Source: Sphingobacterium sp. BN32 (GTDB lineage: Bacteria > Bacteroidota > Bacteroidia > Sphingobacteriales > Sphingobacteriaceae). Taken from it: a stretch of DNA of 64,000 nucleotides. A program made the position numbers and the translations under genes. The notes beneath the pieces are model-generated. The model saw only the letters and a program-made list of their open reading frames with translations, was not told where the DNA came from and did not search any database. Location of the stretch: contig NZ_CP129963.1 in the NCBI RefSeq assembly GCF_030503615.1, forward strand, positions 4,154,001 to 4,218,000. The letters are read 5' to 3'. Positions 54,320 through 62,816 of this stretch are shown piece after piece (the first letter of the stretch is position 1; each line of letters opens with the position of its first letter).

Positions 54320-56803
54320 TTAGCTTGCTTTAACGGCAGGCTTCTTTTTGTTGTGCTTATAGCCCATCCATGCCGCAAATCCTAAACCGATCACCAAAAT
54401 AACCGAGGCTATTAAAGAGATGATATTCGAGATACGCATCGACTCTGGCGCGAATACAAATTCAACCTTATGATTTCCGCCCGGTAGTTTTAATCCACGT
54501 AAAACATAATCCGCACGAATGATTGGCGCTTCTTCTCCATCAATATATGCTTTCCAACCTTTATCATAGAAGATTTCCGAGAACACTGCGAATCCTTCAG
54601 TAGGCGTGCTGTATTCATATTTCAACGTATCCGGATGGTAAGATACTAGGTTAATTTGCGCATTTGGCGAATTAGCAATTCCTTTGTCGTTGAATTGGTT
54701 CTTGAATCCCTCATTTACCACCGCCTCTTTACGAGGATCGATGTTTCCTAATGTGCTCATTTCCTCGTTATTGCTCTTCACGAAGGTCACCTTGTCTACA
54801 AACCAGGCATTCCCTAACGCTGAACTACGACGCTGAATACGATCTGAATTGTTAGAAGGGTCTTTTGTGATGACATAACGAACGTTCAACATATCCAAAA
54901 CATCTTCGTTGAGCGTGTTATTAAACTGATTTTCAATCAGCTCCTGAAAACGCATCAATTTGGCAGCATGGTACCCGCCGATACTCTTATGGAAGTATGA
55001 CGCACTTGCATCCTGGAACGGGCTAGTCGTTAAATCGAATACACGGTACGACAAATCTTTATCCATATGGATCAATTGATCGACCTCACGCTCCGGAATA
55101 GGCTTGTCATAAATGCTCTTGTCGACAAATGCATCGTTATTTAAATAACGCTTGTCTACCGTCCATAGGTCAACCAAGGTAATTACTGCGATTGCCGCAA
55201 TTAAGATGGTCGCTGAAAGTTTTTTCTTTACGAATGCCCAAACCAAGCCAATCGTCAAAGCTACGATGAGGAACGAACGCCAAGCATCCTTCGATGCTAA
55301 GTCTGCACGGTCTTTCAATAAAGCATTCGACAAATCGTTTGCAATATTCTGGTCTTGCACCATTTGCTGCAGCTGCGCAACGTATTGCTGATGCTGAGAG
55401 GTACGTAAGTCTAGTATACTCGGCATCAAGGCAACTAATAGACAGACCGCAGCAACAGCGCCACCCGTATAAAGAATTGTTTTATCGAGTTTCGGAATCT
55501 CAGATCCGCGAACGATTAATTCGTTGATTGCCAATACCGCAAGTATCGGGATCAATACTGCCGGAATCACCAAGATCGATTCAACCGCTCTAAACTTGTT
55601 GTACATCGGGAAATAATCGAAGAACAAGTCCGAGATTAATGGGAAATGTCTACCAAAGGATAGCAATATCGCTAAAACCGTAGCGGTTAGTATCCACCAT
55701 TTTAGACGGTTTTTAACGATAAACAAACCTAATATTGCAAGAAAGACAATACCTGCACCAAAATACCACGGTCCTGATGTAAAGGATTTCTCGCCCCAAT
55801 AGGTCGGGAAGTAGCTTCTTGCCATCTGAACAGCTTCGGCTTGTGGCGCGCCAACTTTCGTTAAGGCTTTTACCACATTTGATTTCTCATCCAATACGCC
55901 TGAAGAACGACCCCCATAAGCATTCGGAATAAGGAACGTGATGTTCTCACCGATACCCTGGCTCCAAGCATAAGCGTACTCTTTATCTAATCCGGATCCT
56001 GCATTTCCTGAATCATCGGTTTTCGTTAGATTCGATTTACCGCGGATGGTTTCTTTCGCATACTCGTAGGTAGGAAATAATACCGACGCATTAACCAATA
56101 CCGCCAACACGACACCGATCAGCTGTAATACCGAGGCTTGTATGAATTTGTTGATTTTCTTATCACGGATAGCATAGTACAGCTCAAATCCTACTAAAAC
56201 TAAGATACAAAGGAACAGGTAGTAAGTAATCTGCACGTGGTTTGCGCGAAGCTCCAAGGCCAAGAATAGCGCTAGGAGCGACGGTCCCCAAAAGCGGCTC
56301 CCGCGATAACATAAGATAACAGACGCTATGATAGGCGCCATATAGGCGATCGCATAGGCCCTACTGAGGTGCCCCGCTTCGACGTAAATAATATTATAGG
56401 ACGAAAAGGCAATGGCTATTGCACCTAAGGCGGCGAGCCATGGCCGTATCTTCAATACACTAAATAGGAAATATCCCCCCAATAAAAAGAGCAATAACAC
56501 ATCCGATGGAGGAGGAAAAACCGCCCGAATCGCAGGTCCTATATGGGTCGTTAGGTTATTAGCATGATCATACCATATCTGATAAGTCGGCATACCGCCA
56601 AACATGGAGTTTGTCCACAAAGGTGTCTTCCCGTCCTTTTCTTTGTAATCGAAGATTTCCTTCTGGCTGCCTCTAGCTTGCATCACATCATGCTGTAACA
56701 ACGTTTTCCCTTGCCACACCGGTGTAAAGTAGAATACAACCAACAGAAGGAAGATCCCTATGACAGATAGGTGATTCGCGTTTTCCTTAAACCAATTTTT
56801 CAT
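54320..56803 (-). CDS. YfhO family membrane protein
   Basis: An 827-residue polytopic inner-membrane protein of the YfhO/GT-C-like type, with about 12-13 hydrophobic segments, a large C-terminal extracytoplasmic domain (RYVITKDPSNNSDRI, VFSEIFYDKGWKAYIDGEEA) and a final membrane segment. The GWKAYIDG stretch is the family's C-terminal hallmark. YfhO in Bacillus is needed for glycosylation of lipoteichoic acid; the role in Bacteroidota is unknown, perhaps in glycosylation of lipids or envelope polymers. A minus-strand TATTTTTG box (56839-56832) precedes it. Confidence 0.85.
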   Translation of the reverse strand: MKNWFKENANHLSVIGIFLLLVVFYFTPVWQGKTLLQHDVMQARGSQKEIFDYKEKDGKTPLWTNSMFGGMPTYQIWYDHANNLTTHIGPAIRAVFPPPSDVLLLFLLGGYFLFSVLKIRPWLAALGAIAIAFSSYNIIYVEAGHLSRAYAIAYMAPIIASVILCYRGSRFWGPSLLALFLALELRANHVQITYYLFLCILVLVGFELYYAIRDKKINKFIQASVLQLIGVVLAVLVNASVLFPTYEYAKETIRGKSNLTKTDDSGNAGSGLDKEYAYAWSQGIGENITFLIPNAYGGRSSGVLDEKSNVVKALTKVGAPQAEAVQMARSYFPTYWGEKSFTSGPWYFGAGIVFLAILGLFIVKNRLKWWILTATVLAILLSFGRHFPLISDLFFDYFPMYNKFRAVESILVIPAVLIPILAVLAINELIVRGSEIPKLDKTILYTGGAVAAVCLLVALMPSILDLRTSQHQQYVAQLQQMVQDQNIANDLSNALLKDRADLASKDAWRSFLIVALTIGLVWAFVKKKLSATILIAAIAVITLVDLWTVDKRYLNNDAFVDKSIYDKPIPEREVDQLIHMDKDLSYRVFDLTTSPFQDASASYFHKSIGGYHAAKLMRFQELIENQFNNTLNEDVLDMLNVRYVITKDPSNNSDRIQRRSSALGNAWFVDKVTFVKSNNEEMSTLGNIDPRKEAVVNEGFKNQFNDKGIANSPNAQINLVSYHPDTLKYEYSTPTEGFAVFSEIFYDKGWKAYIDGEEAPIIRADYVLRGLKLPGGNHKVEFVFAPESMRISNIISLIASVILVIGLGFAAWMGYKHNKKKPAVKAS

Positions 56804-56831
56804 TTAATGTATAGGATTATTGATATAGCCC

Positions 56832-56839
56832 CAAAAATA
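56832..56839 (-). promoter_or_regulatory. YfhO gene -7 box
   Basis: TATTTTTG on the minus strand matches TAnnTTTG; predicted leader about 24 bases. No clear -33 element. Confidence 0.35.
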
Positions 56840-57013
56840 TAGAATTGATTTCAATTATTGAGAACTAATTTGAGGTTAGATTTTAGACATTAGATAGGAG
56901 ACATTAGCGTATGGTCGCTAGCCTGCTTGTTTCTTTTCTTGAAGTTGCGATAGATTTTAGTATAGAATCCTATGAGTCTGCTTCTGCTTAAAACCATTGT
57001 AAAGCCCTTTCAA

Positions 57014-57075
57014 ACCCAATGCATAACCCAATCAAAGCCGCTCTGAAAGGGGTTTGATTGGGTTATGCATTGGGT
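57014..57075. repeat. Perfect 23-bp inverted repeat
   Basis: The arm at 57014-57036 (beginning ACCCAATGCATAACCCAATC) is the exact reverse complement of 57053-57075, around a 16-base centre. Flanking AAAGCCCTTTC and TGAAAGGGG add partial pairing. No T-tract follows directly, so it is not a plain terminator; a REP-like or MITE-like element is possible. Confidence 0.75.
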
Positions 57076-57383
57076 AGTATATAGTAGTGAGTAGTTAATA
57101 GTTAGTAGTTAGTACTTAGTAGTTAGTAATTAGACCTAGGGCGGCAATAGTATTTAGTAGTTAGTACTTAGTAGTTAGACCCAATCCTGTCAATCCTTGC
57201 ATCCTTTTTTTCCTGGTTCAAGACGAACGTTCCATTCCTTTCAAAACAAAAACATCCTTCCCTTCCTTCCAAAACAAAAACATCCTTCCTGTCAAAGCCA
57301 AACACATCTTTCCTGATTCAGACAGAAAAAACGAACAATTGTAGTCCGCTCTAGGTCTAAATACTAACTACTAACTACTAACC
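57074..57383. repeat. Composite intergenic repeat, copy C
   Basis: Left arm GTAGTTAGTACTTAGTAG-like repeats, GACCTA (57133-57138), more arm repeats, then a core starting AATCCTGTCAATCCTTGCAT (57183-57202) with CCTGGTTCAAGAC, several ACATCCTTCC variants, then TAGGTC (57352-57357) and inverse arm ACTAACTACTAACTACTAAC. Same plan as copy A. Confidence 0.65.
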
Positions 57384-58069
57384 TAGCCTTTCTGTATCAA
57401 ATTCTTGATATTGGAAAGTTCGCCGAAGAGTACGAGTAGATCATTTTCGCGCAATACGGTGTCGGATTTTGCAATTCCGGATGCTTCTTTTAAGACTTTG
57501 GTGGAGCCTTCGGCTGTGGTTCCGGTTTCGACCTGGACGGTGGTGAGGACGATAACTTTATACTTATTGGTCAAATCGGCATCTTTTAGGGTCATGCCGA
57601 CGTATTTTGGTGGAACTTTGGTTTCGATAATGCTGTATTTGTCGGAGACCTTGAAGGAATCGACGATATCAATATTGTCCAAGCGCATGGCTAGACGCTC
57701 CGCCGCTTCTTCTTCGGGCATGATATATTCCTCAATATTCATTGCCTCCAGGACTGTTTTCTGCAAATCCGACACAATACGTCCGATGATACGCTTTACT
57801 TTGAGTTGCTTCAACAAAGCAACCGTCAATAAACTAGCGCCTTCCTCTTCGCCGATCGCAACAATAACGGCATTGCTGTCGCGCAAGGGCAGCGAGCTAA
57901 CGGCTTCCTTATCGGTCGAGTCTAAACATACGGTATGGGTAATACGATCTTTTGTCTGCTCGACGATACTTAAATTCTTGTCTGCAGCAATCACTTCATG
58001 ACCTAATTCAGTGAGGTGAATAGCCAATGATCTTCCAAAATGCCCAAGTCCCAGTACGATGTATTTCAT
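57383..58069 (-). CDS. TrkA/KtrA-type potassium uptake regulator
   Basis: A 228-residue cytoplasmic RCK protein that gates the potassium channel. The N-terminal Rossmann domain (GLGHFGRSLAIHL, residues 7-19, then an acidic residue in IAADKN) binds a nucleotide; the C-terminal TrkA_C domain is at about 135-228. A single RCK unit of this length is the KtrA layout rather than the double TrkA. Two bases after the transporter gene. Confidence 0.88.
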   Translation of the reverse strand: MKYIVLGLGHFGRSLAIHLTELGHEVIAADKNLSIVEQTKDRITHTVCLDSTDKEAVSSLPLRDSNAVIVAIGEEEGASLLTVALLKQLKVKRIIGRIVSDLQKTVLEAMNIEEYIMPEEEAAERLAMRLDNIDIVDSFKVSDKYSIIETKVPPKYVGMTLKDADLTNKYKVIVLTTVQVETGTTAEGSTKVLKEASGIAKSDTVLRENDLLVLFGELSNIKNLIQKG

Positions 58070-58071
58070 GA

Positions 58072-59856
58072 TTAAAACAGAATTTTTTCAGTTGGATAAA
58101 TATAACTCTTGTTCTTCGTATTCTTAATAAAGGCTACCAGTAAAGTTAACATACCTACACGGCCAACAAACATGGTCAGCATCAGGATTATCTTACTCGT
58201 AGCTGATAAGGAAGCGGTAATCCCGAGTGAGAGACCACAGGTGGTGTAGGCTGATATGGTTTCGAACAAGAGCGGCACCATTTGCTGATTTGGATCGGAG
58301 AAATTCAGCAGAACAAAGCTCAGCATGATTGTCAATATGGATAATAAGATAATGGCGAAAGATTTATTGACTGACTCCGAAGCAATCTTTCTTTTAAAAA
58401 TTTCGATGGATTCTTTCCCTCTAGCCAGTGCGACAATATTCATCAGAGCAATCGCTACGGTCGTAACTTTCACACCGCCCCCGGTAGATCCAGGGGACAC
58501 CCCTATCCACATTAATGTAACGATCATAATGAGGGTAGGAATATTGATAAAATTGAGATCGACGCTATTAAATCCGGCAGATCTCGCGGAATTTGCCATA
58601 AATAACGAAGTGACCCAATCACCATATATGGTTTTATCGTCTATAAGGCTGTGGCTCTTCTCCAATAGAAAATATGACACTGTCCCCAACACGATAACAA
58701 CTAAATTACAAAGTACGATAAAACGTGAATTGAATGAGAATACCTGCGGTTTATGTTTATAGTTTCGCTGCAGGATATATTTGCAGATCAGCGCATCGAT
58801 ACGCGTCTTGATCAGGGTATAGAAGTTGAATATTGTACCAAAGCCAAGGCTTCCGATGATAAACATTGAGGAAACTGCGAGCTGAAAATTATAGTTGAAA
58901 CGGTAATCCTGATTGTTCACGCCTTCCTTAATAATGGTGAACCCGGAGTTACAGAATCCGGAGATGGCATGGAAAGCGGCAAAGAAAACACGTTCGCCTA
59001 AGCTGTCAAAGAGTTTCGGGTCTAAGGAGAAAAAGATAAGAAGTCCGCCGATAAACTCAAAGAGGAAGGTGATCAAAATGATGGTGATTAAGGTCGATAT
59101 GACCGAATTCAATTTGTTTTCACCCAATATTTCACCGAACATCAATTGATTTTTAAAGGAGAAACCTCCGGAGAAGAAATAGCCAAAGAAGCCCGTAAAA
59201 GTCATGATTCCTAACCCGCCGACCTGGATGAGCGCCATTACAACGGCCTGTCCAAATAGTGAGAAGTTAGTAGAAATATCTGTCACCGACAGCCCCGTTA
59301 TACAGACGGCACTTGTCGCCATGAAAAATGCATCGATAAAACTTAATGGTGCTTCCGTCGTTGTTCGTGGCAGCATCAGCAATACAGCGCCTAAGATAAT
59401 GAGGCCCAAGAAACTGACAACAAAGAGTATGGTTGGGTTGAAATAGAAGTTATCGAAAAAAAGGCTGCTTCGGGAGAGTTCCGAGAGAAACATGATGGCT
59501 ATACCCATATACAGCCATTCGTCTTTCGCGAATGTGCTGATCAGGCCTCCCGAATGCCGGGATAGTGTTACGACGAGAAAATAGGCGGTAATGACGACGC
59601 CGGAGTAATGTGAAACATTGATTTTTCTCGTTACCAATATGGAAGATACAGTTCGGATAGCTTCAAATAGAAACAAACCGTAATACATGAATACGACAAT
59701 TTCTTTTGTGATATCAGCAAGAGCAGCATCCGTTATATAGCCTACGTGCAGCACCATCGTAATGGCGCAGACCAAACTTACATAGAACAGAACTTGATCG
59801 ACCGCTTTGTTGTGGTATCTAAATATGAATCTGAGAAAACTAAAGATAGAGTCCAT
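58072..59856 (-). CDS. TrkH/KtrB family potassium transporter
   Basis: The 594-residue membrane protein takes up potassium with its regulator encoded two bases downstream. About four extra N-terminal membrane segments precede the four pore repeats; the selectivity-filter regions include TSAVCITGLSVTD, FHAISGFCNSGFT, NSARSAGFNSVDL and ISAYTTCGLSLG, each with the key Gly (VCITG, FCNSG, RSAG, TTCG). A TAAGTTTG box lies six bases before the ATG. Confidence 0.9.
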   Translation of the reverse strand: MDSIFSFLRFIFRYHNKAVDQVLFYVSLVCAITMVLHVGYITDAALADITKEIVVFMYYGLFLFEAIRTVSSILVTRKINVSHYSGVVITAYFLVVTLSRHSGGLISTFAKDEWLYMGIAIMFLSELSRSSLFFDNFYFNPTILFVVSFLGLIILGAVLLMLPRTTTEAPLSFIDAFFMATSAVCITGLSVTDISTNFSLFGQAVVMALIQVGGLGIMTFTGFFGYFFSGGFSFKNQLMFGEILGENKLNSVISTLITIILITFLFEFIGGLLIFFSLDPKLFDSLGERVFFAAFHAISGFCNSGFTIIKEGVNNQDYRFNYNFQLAVSSMFIIGSLGFGTIFNFYTLIKTRIDALICKYILQRNYKHKPQVFSFNSRFIVLCNLVVIVLGTVSYFLLEKSHSLIDDKTIYGDWVTSLFMANSARSAGFNSVDLNFINIPTLIMIVTLMWIGVSPGSTGGGVKVTTVAIALMNIVALARGKESIEIFKRKIASESVNKSFAIILLSILTIMLSFVLLNFSDPNQQMVPLLFETISAYTTCGLSLGITASLSATSKIILMLTMFVGRVGMLTLLVAFIKNTKNKSYIYPTEKILF

Positions 59857-59862
59857 TCGCTA

Positions 59863-59870
59863 CAAACTTA
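59863..59870 (-). promoter_or_regulatory. -7 box of the potassium transporter operon
   Basis: TAAGTTTG on the minus strand, exact consensus, ending six bases before the ATG at 59856. Predicts a leaderless mRNA. Confidence 0.45.
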
Positions 59871-59910
59871 GGAATAAGCATTGAAATACAGGCTTCCTTT
59901 TCACGTGAAA

Positions 59911-61707
59911 CTAGTTCTCTTTTTTCTCGTCTTTATCCTTTTTCTTGAAGATTCCTTTAAAGAAATTTCCTGTTTTCTTGATCACATTTTTGGATTCGTC
60001 GACAATATTCTTCGCTCCTTCAGCTGTTCCCATTAATTTCGCCTCGCGTTCTTTGCTTATTCCGGCACATTGTTTTATACCTTCCAGCAAGCTTTGCCAA
60101 AGCGTTTTAAAGAAGGTATGTTCAGGTACGCGACGGTAGTTTACTTTTCCGATATGATACTTTTCGTTGGCATCCGGATTACTATCGTTGATGAGTATCT
60201 GATTGACTAAGAATGAGGCGATACCTTTTTTCTCGTTGTCAGAACCCGGTTTATTTAATAAGCTGATCTTAAGATGGTCGTAATCGAATCTAAAGTCGCC
60301 CCAATTACGGTAATCGTTCGCTGACATGTTAAAACTAACCTTGCGAATATTGCCGGATGCGATTTCCACATTCAGTAGCGGTTTTAAGATTTTATTGAAA
60401 GCAGGAGCCTGCATCGGCCCTAATGTACCTTTATAGGTGTGTGCACCATCTTTGCTTAACATGTCGAAACCAAACTGGACGTTCAGATTTCCTGCGTTCA
60501 TGATTTTTGCTGAAAGATTAGCCTTCATCTGCTTTTGCTGTTTCAGATGCAGGCTATCGTTGGTCAGATTGGTGATTGTTCCCCGAGCGTTGTTAAAGGT
60601 GATCACCCCTTCTCTGTTAAATTTTGCACTGTGCTCACCATAAAGAACATCGATATTATCCACGAAAACCGTGTCTATACGGATCAGCTTCTGCACTTTC
60701 ATGAGTTGCTGATGCGGCGAACTTCCAATTTTCGAAACGCTCTTCTTTGGATATCGCTTATCATTATACAATGATACGGATCCGTTTTTAATCTGCACAT
60801 GCTCAGCGATCGTCTGCTGATCATCGATAAGCTGTTTGAAATTGAGCTTTTCGAAACGAAGCGTATCAAATTTCATGACCGCCATCGTTACATTTTGCCC
60901 TCTTGTTTTAAAGTAGGCTGCTTTACTCATCTTCGGCGAGTACTCTACTTTCGTTAGCAGGACATTTTCTTCCTGGGTATTGATCTTCAAGCGGTCAAAT
61001 TTCGCTTTGTAAATTCCGTTAGATAGATCGTAGGTAAAACCGGGCACATCAATTTCCACCATTTTGGTATAAAACAGGCGCGTAGAGTCGTCTATCGAGG
61101 TTTCGTCTACTAATACGTCATGTACATTAATGCCAATACTATCCAAAACGATGTCGCTTGACTTTCCTTCTTCGATCTTAGAAAATTTAAACTTGACGTT
61201 TTCGATTTTGATATCTCTTACATTGATCGCGCTGAAGACATCTTTGATATTGTCGTAAAGCGTTTTTGATTTTTTATCGACGATCGTATCGTTATAGGCA
61301 TGATACTCCTGTATCATGTGAATATCCGGGGATTCAAAGTTGATGGTCTTGATAAATAGGGTTCTATTCTTTATGACATCCCAAAGATTGAAGCTTCTTA
61401 CTTTTAATGCGGCCAACTTTATATGGTATCGGCTGTTTGGCGCAAGTTTATTCGCCACCATCTGCCTGTATACTGCAGAATCGGGAACCAATTCCGCATT
61501 TTTTAGTGTTACATTTCCTAACGCAACATTCAGATCCAGATCGTCATAGCGTAGAGAATATAGGCCATTTGTCGCATTTGCAACAGTTTCTTTGAGTTTT
61601 GTCTCTACAATGGGTTTCCAATTTCTACTATAATACCAGGCAACGCCCAATACTAGCAGTATAAGCCCAAGCAGCACTCCAATTATCCATTTCCAAACTG
61701 GTTTCAT
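59911..61707 (-). CDS. AsmA-like membrane-anchored protein
   Basis: A 598-residue protein with one N-terminal membrane anchor (WIIGVLLGLILLVLGVAWYY) and a long extracytoplasmic part rich in beta-strands, as in AsmA/DUF748-type proteins that bridge the envelope and help lipid transport. It ends with a basic, lysine-rich tail (FKGIFKKKDKDEKKEN). Family assignment rests on the anchor plus the NVTLKNAELVPDS-type repeats and is not certain. It lies between the potassium genes and rsgA. Confidence 0.6.
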   Translation of the reverse strand: MKPVWKWIIGVLLGLILLVLGVAWYYSRNWKPIVETKLKETVANATNGLYSLRYDDLDLNVALGNVTLKNAELVPDSAVYRQMVANKLAPNSRYHIKLAALKVRSFNLWDVIKNRTLFIKTINFESPDIHMIQEYHAYNDTIVDKKSKTLYDNIKDVFSAINVRDIKIENVKFKFSKIEEGKSSDIVLDSIGINVHDVLVDETSIDDSTRLFYTKMVEIDVPGFTYDLSNGIYKAKFDRLKINTQEENVLLTKVEYSPKMSKAAYFKTRGQNVTMAVMKFDTLRFEKLNFKQLIDDQQTIAEHVQIKNGSVSLYNDKRYPKKSVSKIGSSPHQQLMKVQKLIRIDTVFVDNIDVLYGEHSAKFNREGVITFNNARGTITNLTNDSLHLKQQKQMKANLSAKIMNAGNLNVQFGFDMLSKDGAHTYKGTLGPMQAPAFNKILKPLLNVEIASGNIRKVSFNMSANDYRNWGDFRFDYDHLKISLLNKPGSDNEKKGIASFLVNQILINDSNPDANEKYHIGKVNYRRVPEHTFFKTLWQSLLEGIKQCAGISKEREAKLMGTAEGAKNIVDESKNVIKKTGNFFKGIFKKKDKDEKKEN

Positions 61708-61773
61708 AATTTTCTATACGGTTTTTGCCATAATATCCTTTAGCAGAAACAATAATATAGTAAATATGTTTAG

Positions 61774-62694
61774 TTAGTTGCGATTATTTTCGTTGTTATA
61801 GATACTGATATAGCTATCGTAACGCGATGGTTCAATTTCTCCGGCTTCTACAGCCTGCAGTACGGCACAACCCGGCTCGTTTATGTGCCTGCAATTATGG
61901 AACTTACATTGATTGAGAAGGGCTCGCATTTCAGGGAAGAAATGTGACAATTCCTGAGGTTCTATATCGACTATTCCGAGCTCACGAATTCCTGGGGTAT
62001 CGATTAATTTGCCTCCAAATGGAAGATCGATCATCTCGGCGAAGGTTGTTGTATGCTTACCTTTATCGGACCAGTCGGATATTTCTCCGGTTTTCAGATC
62101 CGCTTCCGGAACCACAGCATTGACTAAGGTTGATTTTCCTACGCCCGAGTGGCCGGAAACCAAGGTCGTTTTATCTTTTAACAAGGCTCTGACTTCTTCA
62201 ATATGCTCGCCCTCCAATGCCGATACAGCATAGCAGGGATAACCAAGCTGCTCATAAAGTGCCATAAATTCTGCCAATAGCTCCAATCCTTCATCACTAA
62301 AAAGGTCGAGCTTATTGAATATCAAGACTGCAGGTATGCTATATGCTTCTGCGGTAACCAAAAACCGGTCGATAAATCCGGTGGATGTCGCTGGTGAAGC
62401 GAGTGTAACGACGAGTATTGCCTGATCCAGGTTTGCACCAATAATCTGGGTTTGTTTGGATAGGTTGACAGATTTTCGGATGATGTAATTTTTCCGAGGT
62501 TCCAATTCATTGATTACGCCGTTCTGCTGACCGGGTTCCAGTTCAAACTCCACCCAATCGCCGACGGCAACAGGGTTGGTGCTTTTGATACCATGTGTTC
62601 TAAACTTCCCTTTGATTCTACATTCATAGCGAACATTGTCGGGTCCAAGAACCTGATACCAACTACCTGTAGATTTAGTTACTAAACCGCGCAT
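61774..62694 (-). CDS. rsgA: Ribosome small-subunit-dependent GTPase A
   Basis: Helps mature the 30S subunit. The 306-residue product has an N-terminal OB domain, then a circularly permuted GTPase domain in which G4 (FNKLDL) precedes G1 (GHSGVGKSTLVN) and G3 (DTPGIREL), and a C-terminal zinc-binding set CKFHNCRHINEPGC. All are intact. Confidence 0.95.
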   Translation of the reverse strand: MRGLVTKSTGSWYQVLGPDNVRYECRIKGKFRTHGIKSTNPVAVGDWVEFELEPGQQNGVINELEPRKNYIIRKSVNLSKQTQIIGANLDQAILVVTLASPATSTGFIDRFLVTAEAYSIPAVLIFNKLDLFSDEGLELLAEFMALYEQLGYPCYAVSALEGEHIEEVRALLKDKTTLVSGHSGVGKSTLVNAVVPEADLKTGEISDWSDKGKHTTTFAEMIDLPFGGKLIDTPGIRELGIVDIEPQELSHFFPEMRALLNQCKFHNCRHINEPGCAVLQAVEAGEIEPSRYDSYISIYNNENNRN

Positions 62695-62781
62695 ACAAAA
62701 TCCCTCTTTCCTGTTAAATCTGTCATTATTCTACGCAAAAATGGAAAAAATTTATTAATCTTTACGTCTATTTGAATTTGT

Positions 62782-62789
62782 TAACTTTG
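62782..62789 (+). promoter_or_regulatory. polA -7 box
   Basis: TAACTTTG matches TAnnTTTG; transcription would start about 22 bases before the TTG codon. A convincing -33 element is not seen. Confidence 0.4.
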
Positions 62790-62816
62790 TTGTTAGCGCA
62801 TTAATAAAAAACGATT

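Larger units (their letters stand above)
56804..57382. other. Intergenic region containing a 23-bp inverted repeat and composite repeat copy C
   Basis: 579 bases with no gene. In order: the YfhO promoter box (56832-56839), an ATTAGATTTTAGACATTAGAT-like arm (about 56876-56915), a large inverted repeat (57014-57075) and composite repeat copy C. Confidence 0.6.

Noticed and set aside
49410-57225. GGTTCAAAAC / GGTTCGAGAC pieces resembling a tRNA T-arm
   Set aside because: They belong to the repeat core; no acceptor stem, anticodon arm or CCA-proximal pairing can be formed around them.
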